Source: Christensenella sp. UBA1782 (GTDB lineage Bacteria; Bacillota; Clostridia; Christensenellales; DTU072). Taken from it: 10,022 nucleotides of DNA. The stretch is from the NCBI GenBank assembly GCA_002315475.1, contig DCGI01000099.1, positions 253 through 10,274 on the forward strand, given 5' to 3'. This document shows positions 1 to 6,140 of this stretch, piece after piece. The notes beneath the pieces were generated by a model. It saw only the letters and a program-made list of their open reading frames with translations, was not told where the DNA came from and searched no databases. The position numbers were made by a program, and so were the translations under genes. The first letter of the stretch is position 1; every line of letters begins with the position of its first letter.

Positions 1-351
1 GCCTTCCGTTTCGGTACCGTCCGGATTCTTTTCGGTTGTAACAGTTATATAATCCGCAAGCAGCATATTGTCGGCGTTGCGCAGATTTTCGGGAATCTCG
101 GAAACCGCAGCGGCCCCCTTGATCATCGAATTGAACATCTGCCACTTGCTGTCCTCGGCTTCTTCGCTGTCAATTCTGTATTCGTTCTGAAGCGGGTCTT
201 TGACCTGCAGATATGTGTTTTCCGATGTCTCTATTCCGGGCTCCTCAACGTGACTGCTGTAATAAGCAATGGCTACGTATGTCGGTATGAAAACGACGAC
301 AAGAGCCAGAAGGAGTACTATAAACTTTTTAACTGAAAACTCAAATTTCAT
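1..351 (-). CDS. Membrane-anchored protein of unknown function (N-terminal 117 residues, truncated by window edge)
   Basis: The reading frame starts at an ATG at 351 and stays open to base 1, so the C-terminus lies outside the window. Residues 2-9 (KFEFSVKK) are basic. They are followed by a strongly hydrophobic stretch at about residues 10-31 (FIVLLLALVVVFIPTYVAIAYY), typical of a single N-terminal membrane anchor or uncleaved signal sequence. The rest is polar and acidic (for example DSEEAEDSKW) and is presumably extracytoplasmic. An AGGTGA element ends 5 nt before the ATG. An in-frame GTG three codons upstream is a less likely start because it overlaps that element. A consensus-like promoter lies at 384-412. 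I recognise no family, and with only the N-terminus visible no function can be given. Confidence 0.7.
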   Translation of the reverse strand, partial: MKFEFSVKKFIVLLLALVVVFIPTYVAIAYYSSHVEEPGIETSENTYLQVKDPLQNEYRIDSEEAEDSKWQMFNSMIKGAAAVSEIPENLRNADNMLLADYITVTTEKNPDGTETEG

Positions 352-383
352 CTGCTTCACCTGAACAAATAATAGTTTATTAT

Positions 384-412
384 ATTATACTACAATATAT
401 AATTTCGGTCAA
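384..412 (-). promoter_or_regulatory. Sigma-A-type promoter for the leftward membrane-protein gene
   Basis: On the minus strand, TTGACC (-35, 412-407) is separated by exactly 17 nt from TATAAT (-10, 389-384). This predicts a start near 377 and a leader of about 26 nt before the ATG at 351. It is divergent from, and about 30 bp away from, the rpmB promoter. Confidence 0.75.
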
Positions 413-444
413 GAAAAATTATAATGAAAAAATACAAAAAACTC

Positions 445-473
445 TTGCATTTTCTGTGAGTTTGTAGTATAAT
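445..473 (+). promoter_or_regulatory. Sigma-A-type promoter for rpmB
   Basis: TTGCAT (-35, 445-450) is followed by a 17-nt spacer and a perfect TATAAT (-10, 468-473). Transcription would start near 480, about 40 nt upstream of the rpmB ATG. No leader structure stands out. Confidence 0.75.
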
Positions 474-519
474 ATCCGCTGTTGTATGCGTATTACAAGA
501 ATTATAGGAGGTGTCAGTC

Positions 520-708
520 ATGGCAAAATGTGCTGTATGCGGAAAGGGCGTTGTTTTCGGTAATACTGTTTCCCATTCACATCGTAAATGCAACAGAAGC
601 TGGAAAGCCAATATCCGTCAGGTCAAAGTGATCGAGAACGGAACTCCGAAGACTGTCAGTATCTGTGCGCGTTGCCTGCGCACCATGAAAAAGCAGCAGG
701 ACGCTTAA
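520..708 (+). CDS. rpmB: 50S ribosomal protein L28 (zinc-binding form)
   Basis: A 62-residue L28, a component of the large ribosomal subunit. The family pattern is clear: a Gly-rich N-terminal CxVCGKG segment, the SHSHRK stretch, RSWKANIRQVKV, and a basic C-terminus. Two cysteine pairs, C4/C7 and C49/C52, form the four-ligand zinc site of the C+ form of L28; many Firmicutes also carry a cysteine-free paralogue. The ATG at 520 was chosen because a near-perfect AGGAGGTG (506-513) lies 6 nt upstream. A GTG at 511 in the same frame would overlap that site and add three residues not expected in L28. The gene is monocistronic, with its own promoter (445-473) and a terminator just downstream (721-758). 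Confidence 0.95.
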   Translation: MAKCAVCGKGVVFGNTVSHSHRKCNRSWKANIRQVKVIENGTPKTVSICARCLRTMKKQQDA

Positions 709-720
709 TGCGAATAGCAT

Positions 721-758
721 AAAAATATCGGGTCGCTTTGCGGCCCGGCTATTTTTTT
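721..758 (+). terminator. Intrinsic terminator of rpmB
   Basis: A GC-rich stem (CGGGTCGC at 729-736 pairing with GCGGCCCG at 740-747 across one G-U pair) with a short TTT loop is followed by seven T residues (752-758). It sits 12 nt after the rpmB stop codon. Confidence 0.85.
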
Positions 759-780
759 AAACGGACTTTTCCATCGTGAA

Positions 781-813
781 GGTCTGTCACTGTGTATCAT
801 TTGGGTACAGACC
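781..813. repeat. 7-bp inverted repeat upstream of the DUF6873-like gene
   Basis: GGTCTGT (781-787) and ACAGACC (807-813) are perfect inverted copies separated by 19 nt. They lie between the rpmB terminator and the ATG at 855. A TATAAA at 828-833 could be a -10 for this gene, but no good -35 is seen 16-18 nt before it. The repeat may be an operator or a long-loop hairpin; no function is shown. Confidence 0.3.
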
Positions 814-854
814 TCTGCCAAAATACCTATAAAACGTTATGCAAAGGAGCCGCT

Positions 855-1583
855 ATGAATCCTGAATATGCATTTCTCGGACTGAACGAATCCGTAAAAC
901 TGCCCGCGGGGACTAAGCCTATTTATTTCAGGCCTGACGAAAAGCTCTCGGAACCTGTCCGTACGCATATCGACCTTCAGTTCGGAATTTTCGGCAATTT
1001 TGTGATGATGCACGCCGATTGTATCACAAGAGATCTGATAGAAGACAAAGAAGATTATTTCAATCGCATAATGTATGAAAAAGGAATCAGTACGTACGTA
1101 ACTCAATGGAATTACGGTTCCATTTATCCCAATGACTGCGGTTTATGCGCGGCTTACACATGCTACCGCGGCAGAGAATATTTAATCTGTAACAGCGAAG
1201 CAACCGACAGACTATTATTCTCAGTTGCAATTGAGTCAGGATACAAACACGTTCAGGTAAAACAGGGATATTCCAAATGCAACTGCGCCGTCCTTTCCGA
1301 CGGTGCCGTCATTACCGAAGACGCAGGAATTGCCAAAGCACTTGAAAAGGAAGGAATACCCTGCCTGCTGCTTTTTACAAAGCAGGTATTGCTGCCCGGC
1401 TATGAATACGGTTTTATCGGAGGCTGCACGGGGCTTTACCGTGATACTCTGTATTTCAACGGCTGCGTTGAAGCTCATCCGGAGTTCGAAAAAATGTCGC
1501 TGTTTGCCTCCTTCCATAATACGAAGCTGGTATCTCTCGGCGATTATCCGCTGACCGACGTCGGCTCGATTTTCTTTATATGA
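855..1583 (+). CDS. DUF6873-like protein, predicted GME (pentein) fold
   Basis: A 242-residue soluble protein. The ATG at 855 is preceded by AAAGGAG (843-849) at 5 nt; an earlier in-frame ATG at 792 has no ribosome binding site and would add 21 atypical residues. Landmarks in order fit my memory of the clostridial DUF6873 family, assigned to the guanidino-group-modifying-enzyme (pentein) superfamily. They are the RTHIDLQF segment (36-43), IYPNDCGLCAA (90-100), KQGYSKCNCAVLSDGAVIT (136-154), GFIGGCTG (186-193), a histidine-proline (208-209) and the closing LGDYPLTDVGSIF (228-240). It is unusually cysteine-rich (C56, C95, C98, C103, C112, C142, C144, C170, C191, C204). Pentein enzymes use Cys/His/acid residues on arginine-like substrates, but I cannot assign a catalytic set here. 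No signal peptide or membrane segment is seen. Substrate and role are unknown. Confidence 0.65.
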   Translation: MNPEYAFLGLNESVKLPAGTKPIYFRPDEKLSEPVRTHIDLQFGIFGNFVMMHADCITRDLIEDKEDYFNRIMYEKGISTYVTQWNYGSIYPNDCGLCAAYTCYRGREYLICNSEATDRLLFSVAIESGYKHVQVKQGYSKCNCAVLSDGAVITEDAGIAKALEKEGIPCLLLFTKQVLLPGYEYGFIGGCTGLYRDTLYFNGCVEAHPEFEKMSLFASFHNTKLVSLGDYPLTDVGSIFFI

Positions 1584-1655
1584 GATGACAGGGGACGGTT
1601 CTTTTGTCATCTTCGCAAATTGCGGAGATGACAAAAGAACCGTCCCCTGTCATCT
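1583..1655. repeat. Nested palindromic intergenic repeat (GGGGACGGTTCT family), possible bidirectional terminator
   Basis: Two perfect 30-bp inverted arms (1583-1612 and 1626-1655) flank a 13-nt centre in which CGCA/TGCG extends the stem to a three-base loop. Each arm is itself an inverted repeat: AGATGACA, then a 14-nt core containing GGGGACGGTTCT, then TGTCATCT. The element therefore can form one long hairpin or two smaller ones. It fills the whole gap between two convergent stop codons (1581-1583 and 1662-1660). No other terminator is visible for either gene, so it may serve both. The core recurs at 6149, 6200, 9986 and 10006. Confidence 0.9.
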
Positions 1656-1659
1656 TTAT

Positions 1660-3900
1660 TTAATTGAAAATTCCGGTCGAGAGATAATGCTCACCCGTAT
1701 CCGGGAAAACGGTTACGATTGTTTTTCCGGCGTTTGCAGGCAAAGACGCGATTAATCCTGCGGCAAAGGATGCGCAGCCTGAGGAAATTCCGCAGAGCAG
1801 GCCGTAGCGGCGTGCGAGTGCAACGGTTTCGTTGATTGCATCCTCGTTTGAAACGGTGATGACTCCGTCAACCAGAGACGAATCGAAGTTATCGGGGATG
1901 AAGTTTGCCCCGATTCCCTGAATCTTATGCGGTCCTGATATACCGCGGCTGATGAGCGGAGAAGACTCGGGCTCCACGGCGATTACCCTGATTGAGGGAT
2001 TCATCTTCTTGAGATAGGCAGCAGTGCCGCAGAGTGTTCCTCCTGTTCCCACACCGGCGACGAGGACGTCGATTTTTCCGTCAAGGTCACGCCAGATTTC
2101 GGGACCTGTTGTCTTCGTGTGAGCATCCGGGTTTGCGTGATTTGAAAACTGACCGGCAATGATTGAACCGGGAATTTCCGCATGCAGCTTTTCGGCGAGA
2201 GCGGACGAACCCTTCATTCCTTCAGAACCCGGGGTCAGAATCACTTCGGCTCCGTACGCACGGATGAGGTCGATTCTTTCCTTACTCATTGTGTCCGGCA
2301 TTATGATTTTGACCTTATATCCTCTGACCGTACCGTAGCATGCCAGTCCGATTCCGGTGTTTCCGCTTGTAGCTTCGATGACCGTGCCGCCGCGGATGAG
2401 CTGTCCGGAGGCTTCTGCCTGATTGAGCATTTCTATGGCAGGACGGTCCTTTGCGGAGCCCGCCGGATTGAACATTTCGAGCTTTGCATACACGTTCGCA
2501 CCAAGGTCCTGATGGATGTGCAGCATGGGAGTGTTTCCTACGAGCTGTTCAAGGTTTTCGGCGATTGCTGCCTTTGATTTTACCGTGTTGTTTTCCGTTT
2601 TATCCTCGCAGACCTTGACTTCGGTGACTTTGGGATGCAGGAGTCTGAAAACCGTACCTGTTGCTCCGATTCTGAAAAGAACGGCGCTGTTTTCTTTTCC
2701 GATATAAAATTTTGCATAATCGAGTGCACGGTTCTGCTTTCTGAATGCATAAATTGACAGAATGAACGGAACAGTGTCGGCGGAATCCGGATTGACGGTT
2801 CCGGCTAGGCAATATTGTCCCGTTGGACTTACAAGTGAGGACAGAGCCGGGAAGAGATCGTTATCCATCTCATACGCTTCAATATCGCAGTCGGCAGGGG
2901 ATTCGAGCTCCTGCTTTTTTATCTGAGACTGCTTTCCGATAAATCCGTCGGAAACCGCCGTGACTCTGACTCTTCTGTAAAGACGCATTTTTTCAAGCAG
3001 AGCAGGAGAAAACGACAGGGGCTCGTAAGACGAGAATATTCTGATTATGTTGTCGTCCGGGGCGACGCTTACGGGGATTCCCGCGAGCAGTCCTTCGGTT
3101 TTTGCCATTCTGCAGAGGTGTTCCGACTTGAGCTTCGTTGTTCTGACAAGTACGGAGCCCGAATAATCGTCGAGCAGATCTTCGGGATTTACGTGATTGC
3201 CGGGCAATTCGTTGAGTAAAATGCAGCAGGGACCGAAAGCCTGTACGATATCGTTCAACAGACCGGCGTCTGAGCACGAAGCCGCCGAAGCCGAGCGGTC
3301 GTATTCATAAAAATCGCAGAGAAGTCTTTCGGTTATTGACGTGTATTTGAAATCGGACATTCCGTCAGGCTTTGAAATGATGACTCCGCAGTCGTTTCCG
3401 GAAGCCGGCGAGCGGACAGGCTCAGGGCTGAACGAAAGTCTGTAAGAAGGGCTCTGCCAGTAAATCATCCTGTTGCATATGACACTGTTGAACTGAGGTT
3501 TTTCGCTTTTTGAGATACTGAAGCTGTAATCGTCAGTATCGGCATCGCCTGTCGCAGCATATTCGGCAAGGCTTGTGAAGGCAAGACCGGCGTTTTTACG
3601 TTCTGCGTATATGTTGGCTTCTGCGGACAACTCGTTCCAAAGCTTCAGGCAGTCTTCGCTGTCGCATCTTAAATCAGATAAGAGAACGGCGTCGCGCAAG
3701 GTGCAGCTTTTTTTCAGGGCTGAGTTCACAAAATAAAGTTCGGAGACGTTCGGCTCACGCTTTTCGTCTTTGAAAATCTGCTGAATATAACACATCAGAG
3801 GGAGGTCGGCGCCAAGACCGAGATCATCTGAAATCATTTTCAGATATTCCGAATTACAGGTCAGAAATCCTTTGACTGTTCCTTTTTTTCTGTCTTCCAT
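1660..3900 (-). CDS. Cysteine synthase (PLP-dependent O-acetylserine sulfhydrylase) fused to a decayed PurL-like N-terminal half
   Basis: A 746-residue protein, over twice the usual ~310 residues of CysK. Residues ~447-746 are a complete type II PLP enzyme. It shows QLVGNTPML (452-460), NPAGSAKDR with the expected PLP lysine K484, TSGNTG (511-516), the TTGPEIW segment (597-603), the phosphate-binding GTGGT (618-622) and GISSG (704-708). The expected reaction is O-acetylserine plus sulfide to cysteine. Residues 1-~420 resemble clostridial PurL in order. A linker-like segment (11-54) contains FKDEKREP where PurL has FK-EKRDPT. SDAGLLNDIVQAFGPCC (210-226) sits where PurL has its FGAGG segment. 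A segment at 249-310 resembles the first AIRS C-terminal domain. The PurL WSDHCRH and HNHPTE-type catalytic motifs are absent. The ATG follows AAAGGA (3912-3907). It is probably co-transcribed with mtaB, 35 nt upstream. The CysK call is firm; the PurL relationship is inferred. Confidence 0.85.
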   Translation of the reverse strand: MEDRKKGTVKGFLTCNSEYLKMISDDLGLGADLPLMCYIQQIFKDEKREPNVSELYFVNSALKKSCTLRDAVLLSDLRCDSEDCLKLWNELSAEANIYAERKNAGLAFTSLAEYAATGDADTDDYSFSISKSEKPQFNSVICNRMIYWQSPSYRLSFSPEPVRSPASGNDCGVIISKPDGMSDFKYTSITERLLCDFYEYDRSASAASCSDAGLLNDIVQAFGPCCILLNELPGNHVNPEDLLDDYSGSVLVRTTKLKSEHLCRMAKTEGLLAGIPVSVAPDDNIIRIFSSYEPLSFSPALLEKMRLYRRVRVTAVSDGFIGKQSQIKKQELESPADCDIEAYEMDNDLFPALSSLVSPTGQYCLAGTVNPDSADTVPFILSIYAFRKQNRALDYAKFYIGKENSAVLFRIGATGTVFRLLHPKVTEVKVCEDKTENNTVKSKAAIAENLEQLVGNTPMLHIHQDLGANVYAKLEMFNPAGSAKDRPAIEMLNQAEASGQLIRGGTVIEATSGNTGIGLACYGTVRGYKVKIIMPDTMSKERIDLIRAYGAEVILTPGSEGMKGSSALAEKLHAEIPGSIIAGQFSNHANPDAHTKTTGPEIWRDLDGKIDVLVAGVGTGGTLCGTAAYLKKMNPSIRVIAVEPESSPLISRGISGPHKIQGIGANFIPDNFDSSLVDGVITVSNEDAINETVALARRYGLLCGISSGCASFAAGLIASLPANAGKTIVTVFPDTGEHYLSTGIFN

Positions 3901-3914
3901 AACGGTTCCTTTCG

Positions 3915-3930
3915 GGCACGCGTCCGTGCC
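3915..3930 (-). other. Small GC hairpin in the mtaB-cysteine synthase gap
   Basis: GGCACG (3915-3920) and CGTGCC (3925-3930) form a 6-bp stem with a 4-nt loop in the 35-nt intercistronic gap. It lies just before the ribosome binding site of the fusion gene. No T-run follows, so it is not an intrinsic terminator. It could affect mRNA processing or translation of the downstream gene. Confidence 0.4.
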
Positions 3931-3935
3931 GCAAT

Positions 3936-5246
3936 TTAAATTAATACTCCTGTGCAGATATCCGAATTCGAGCCGGTTACACGTACTCTTCTTATCTGTC
4001 CGTGCAGCATTTCATCGGAATGTACGGCGGTTTCGACGAAGGAAGCGCTGTGACCGTGCCACAGTCCGTTTTCTTCCGTTTCAAAAAGCACGTCAAATTC
4101 CGTACCGACAAGCTCTTCAAGCAGTGATTTTCGTGTCAGTTTGGCATCTTCGGCAAGTATTCTGCACCTGCGCTGCTTTTCTTCTTTGGATATTTTATCC
4201 GGCATATCTGCCGCTTCAGTACCTTTGCGGGGAGAAAAAGGGAAGATATGCGTCATTAAAAATCTGTTTTCAGTGATAAATTTACGTGTAAGCTCAAAAT
4301 CTTCTTCGGTTTCACCGGGAAAACCGACTATGATGTCGGTTGTGAACATAACTCCGGGAATGGCCTCCCTGATTCTTTTAAGCGCATCGTAAGCCTGGTC
4401 CGCGTTGTATCTGCGCCTCATTTTGGCAAGAATATGTGAAGATCCGCTCTGCATCGATATATGAAAATGAGGAGCCATACATCTGAGCTTTGCGGTTTTC
4501 TCAAGGAAAGCAGGCCGGAAAAGAGTCGGGTCCACAGAGCCGAGACGGATTCTTATATTGTCAGAAATCTTTTCAATTTCACACAGAAGGTCCGCAAGAG
4601 ATTCTTTGGTATCTTTTCCGAATGAAGCGGTTTCGATTCCTGTCAGAACGATTTCACGGCAGCCGCTGTCGATAAAGGTTTTGGCCTCCGATAATACGTC
4701 GGAAATATTCTTTGAGCGTACAGGTCCGCGTGCGTCGCAGATGGCGCAGTATGCACAGTGATTTTCACAGCCGTCTTCGATTTTTATGTACTGACGGGTT
4801 CGGGGGAAAGCGGTGATACTCATTTTTTCAAACTCCGCGTCCCCGAGGGGTCGTATATCGCAGCTTACCGAATGCTGAACTCCTTCTTTTGTAAGAGAAA
4901 GGGCAAGATCTGCGCATTTCAGCTTGTCGATATTGCCGATAACGGCGCTGACGCCCTCGATTTTCCGTATGGTTTCGGGATTGCGCTGGGAAGAACAGCC
5001 GCATACGATTATTGCTGCCAAAGGATTTCTTCGGTGCAGCTGCCTTATCATCTGGCAGGATTTTCGGTCGGCTTCGGCGGTCACCGTGCAGGTGTTGATT
5101 ACGTATGCATCGCAGACATCGTCGCTTGACAGAACTTTCATACCGAGTTTTTCACAGCGTTCGGCGATTGCTTCGCTTTCATATTGATTGACTTTACAGC
5201 CGAGAGTCAGAATGCCGACAGTTTTTCTTTTTAATATATCATTCAT
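3936..5246 (-). CDS. mtaB: tRNA (t6A37) methylthiotransferase, MtaB type
   Basis: A 436-residue radical-SAM methylthiotransferase. MtaB converts t6A at position 37 of tRNAs decoding ANN codons to ms2t6A, using two 4Fe-4S clusters. The N-terminal MTTase domain carries cluster cysteines C17 (TLGCKVNQYES), C53 (VINTCTVTAEAD) and C84 (CGCSSQ). The radical-SAM motif is C160-x3-C164-x2-C167 (CENHCAYC), and the TRAM-like tRNA-binding region covers roughly the last 60 residues. LGCKVNQYES and ARGPVRS favour MtaB over MiaB or RimO. One oddity: the near-invariant IP after the cluster motif is IC here (CAICDARG, extra C170). The ATG at 5246 was chosen because AAGGAG (5262-5257) precedes it. An upstream ATG at 5273 has no ribosome binding site and overlaps the predicted -10 box. 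First gene of a probable operon with the cysteine synthase fusion. Confidence 0.92.
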   Translation of the reverse strand: MNDILKRKTVGILTLGCKVNQYESEAIAERCEKLGMKVLSSDDVCDAYVINTCTVTAEADRKSCQMIRQLHRRNPLAAIIVCGCSSQRNPETIRKIEGVSAVIGNIDKLKCADLALSLTKEGVQHSVSCDIRPLGDAEFEKMSITAFPRTRQYIKIEDGCENHCAYCAICDARGPVRSKNISDVLSEAKTFIDSGCREIVLTGIETASFGKDTKESLADLLCEIEKISDNIRIRLGSVDPTLFRPAFLEKTAKLRCMAPHFHISMQSGSSHILAKMRRRYNADQAYDALKRIREAIPGVMFTTDIIVGFPGETEEDFELTRKFITENRFLMTHIFPFSPRKGTEAADMPDKISKEEKQRRCRILAEDAKLTRKSLLEELVGTEFDVLFETEENGLWHGHSASFVETAVHSDEMLHGQIRRVRVTGSNSDICTGVLI

Positions 5247-5273
5247 TCTTAAATTGCTCCTTAATAACAACAT

Positions 5274-5302
5274 ATTTTATCATTTTTCCATTATATTGTA
5301 AA
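5274..5302 (-). promoter_or_regulatory. Promoter for the mtaB-cysteine synthase operon
   Basis: On the minus strand, TTTACA (-35, 5302-5297) and TAAAAT (-10, 5279-5274) are 17 nt apart. Transcription would start near 5267, just before the AAGGAG at 5262-5257, giving a leader of about 20 nt. A TATAAT also occurs at 5296-5291 but lacks a suitable -35. Confidence 0.55.
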
Positions 5303-5329
5303 CAAAAAAATGTTTTTTACCGGTAGTTA

Positions 5330-5358
5330 TTGAAAAAAAGCTTTTGATGGTGTATAAT
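5330..5358 (+). promoter_or_regulatory. Sigma-A-type promoter for upp
   Basis: TTGAAA (-35, 5330-5335), a 17-nt spacer and a perfect TATAAT (-10, 5353-5358). Start near 5365 gives a leader of about 88 nt before the upp ATG. The region directly upstream is A/T-tract rich and could act as an UP element. The promoter is divergent from the mtaB promoter. Confidence 0.75.
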
Positions 5359-5377
5359 ACACATAATGACGTATTAT
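5354..5377. repeat. Inverted repeat overlapping the upp -10 and start site (possible operator)
   Basis: ATAATAC (5354-5360) and GTATTAT (5371-5377) are perfect inverted copies 10 nt apart. A second overlapping dyad, CATAAT (5362-5367) / ATTATG (5373-5378), lies in the same place. The position on the -10 and start site suits a repressor site, but A+T-rich dyads arise easily by chance. Confidence 0.25.
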
Positions 5378-5452
5378 GGTTGAAAAGATGTTTCGGACTT
5401 TGGGACGCAGTTCAACCTGATGTATGAAAATGTATAAAAAGGAGCACTGCAA

Positions 5453-6082
5453 ATGAGTACCTTACACATTGTCGATCATCCCCTGATTCAGCACAAGCTC
5501 TCGATTATGAGAAACAAGAAGACCGGTTCCAAGGACTTCAGAGAGCTTCTTTCGGAAATTGCCATGCTCATGGGATATGAGCTGACACGTGACCTCCCCC
5601 TTGAGGACATCCAGATTGAAACTCCTATCTGCAAGATGACTGCAAAGACCATCTCGGGTAAGAAGCTTGCCATCGTTCCGATTCTTCGTGCCGGTCTCGG
5701 CATGGTTGACGGACTTCAGAAGCTCGTCCCCGTTGCCAAGGTAGGACATATCGGTCTTTACCGTGACCCCGAAACACATCTGCCTCACGAATATTACTGC
5801 AAACTGCCGCCTGACATTGAGGACAGAATCGTAATTCTCGTCGACCCGATGCTTGCAACCGGCGGTTCCGCCAGCGATGCTTTGACTATGCTGAAGAAGC
5901 ACGGCTGCCATAACATCAAGTTCATGGCTCTGGTCGGTGTACCCGAGGGTATCACCAAGGTTCAGGCTGAGCATCCGGACGTAGACATTTACGTTGCAGC
6001 CCAGGATGAATGCCTCAACGAGCACGCATACATCGTTCCCGGTCTCGGCGATGCCGGCGACCGTATCTTCGGAACCAAATAA
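5453..6082 (+). CDS. upp: Uracil phosphoribosyltransferase
   Basis: A 209-residue enzyme, exactly the usual length. It makes UMP from uracil and PRPP, a cytoplasmic pyrimidine salvage step. Visible family features are the N-terminal VDHPLIQHKLSIMRNKKTG (7-25), the PILRAGLGM segment (76-84), the PRPP-binding loop LVDPMLATGGSAS (129-141), and the uracil-binding C-terminus VPGLGDAGDRIFGTK (195-209). The ATG at 5453 has AAGGAG (5439-5444) 8 nt upstream. The gene appears monocistronic, with its own promoter (5330-5358) and a GC-rich terminator (6098-6134). I see no PyrR-type attenuator in the ~88-nt leader. No key residue appears altered. Confidence 0.96.
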   Translation: MSTLHIVDHPLIQHKLSIMRNKKTGSKDFRELLSEIAMLMGYELTRDLPLEDIQIETPICKMTAKTISGKKLAIVPILRAGLGMVDGLQKLVPVAKVGHIGLYRDPETHLPHEYYCKLPPDIEDRIVILVDPMLATGGSASDALTMLKKHGCHNIKFMALVGVPEGITKVQAEHPDVDIYVAAQDECLNEHAYIVPGLGDAGDRIFGTK

Positions 6083-6097
6083 TTTCGATAAAGCCTC

Positions 6098-6134
6098 GGG
6101 GCCGTCGCGAAACGCGCCGGCCCCTCATCTTTTC
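6098..6134 (+). terminator. Intrinsic terminator of upp
   Basis: GGGGCCG (6098-6104) pairs with CGGCCCC (6118-6124). Inside, CGCG pairs with CGCG across an AAA loop, leaving one T-C mismatch. The stem is very strong, but the T-tract is short and interrupted (TCATCTTTT). It starts 15 nt after the upp stop codon. Confidence 0.75.
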
Positions 6135-6140
6135 GGAAAA

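Noticed and set aside
1583..1655. Possible insertion-sequence end or attachment site
   Set aside because: No transposase, integrase or target duplication is visible. The element is complete in itself and its core recurs elsewhere, so an intergenic repeat fits better.
2182..2577. Open frame of 131 codons on the plus strand inside the cysteine synthase domain
   Set aside because: The opposite strand carries intact PLP-enzyme motifs throughout, so this is a shadow frame.
3900..3936. Possible terminator between mtaB and the fusion gene
   Set aside because: The 6-bp hairpin at 3915-3930 has no T-run after it on the transcribed strand, and the genes are only 35 nt apart.
3872..4276. Open frame of 134 codons on the plus strand across the mtaB and fusion-gene boundary
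   Set aside because: It lies opposite the conserved C-terminus of MtaB and the start of the fusion protein, and shows no domain or start signal.
5246..5273. Upstream ATG at 5273 as the mtaB start
   Set aside because: It has no ribosome binding site, overlaps the predicted -10 box, and would lie upstream of the predicted transcript start.
5462..6025. Long open frame (187 codons) on the minus strand inside upp
   Set aside because: It is antisense to a clear, full-length upp and has no ribosome binding site or recognisable motif. Long antisense frames are common opposite genes with this codon use.
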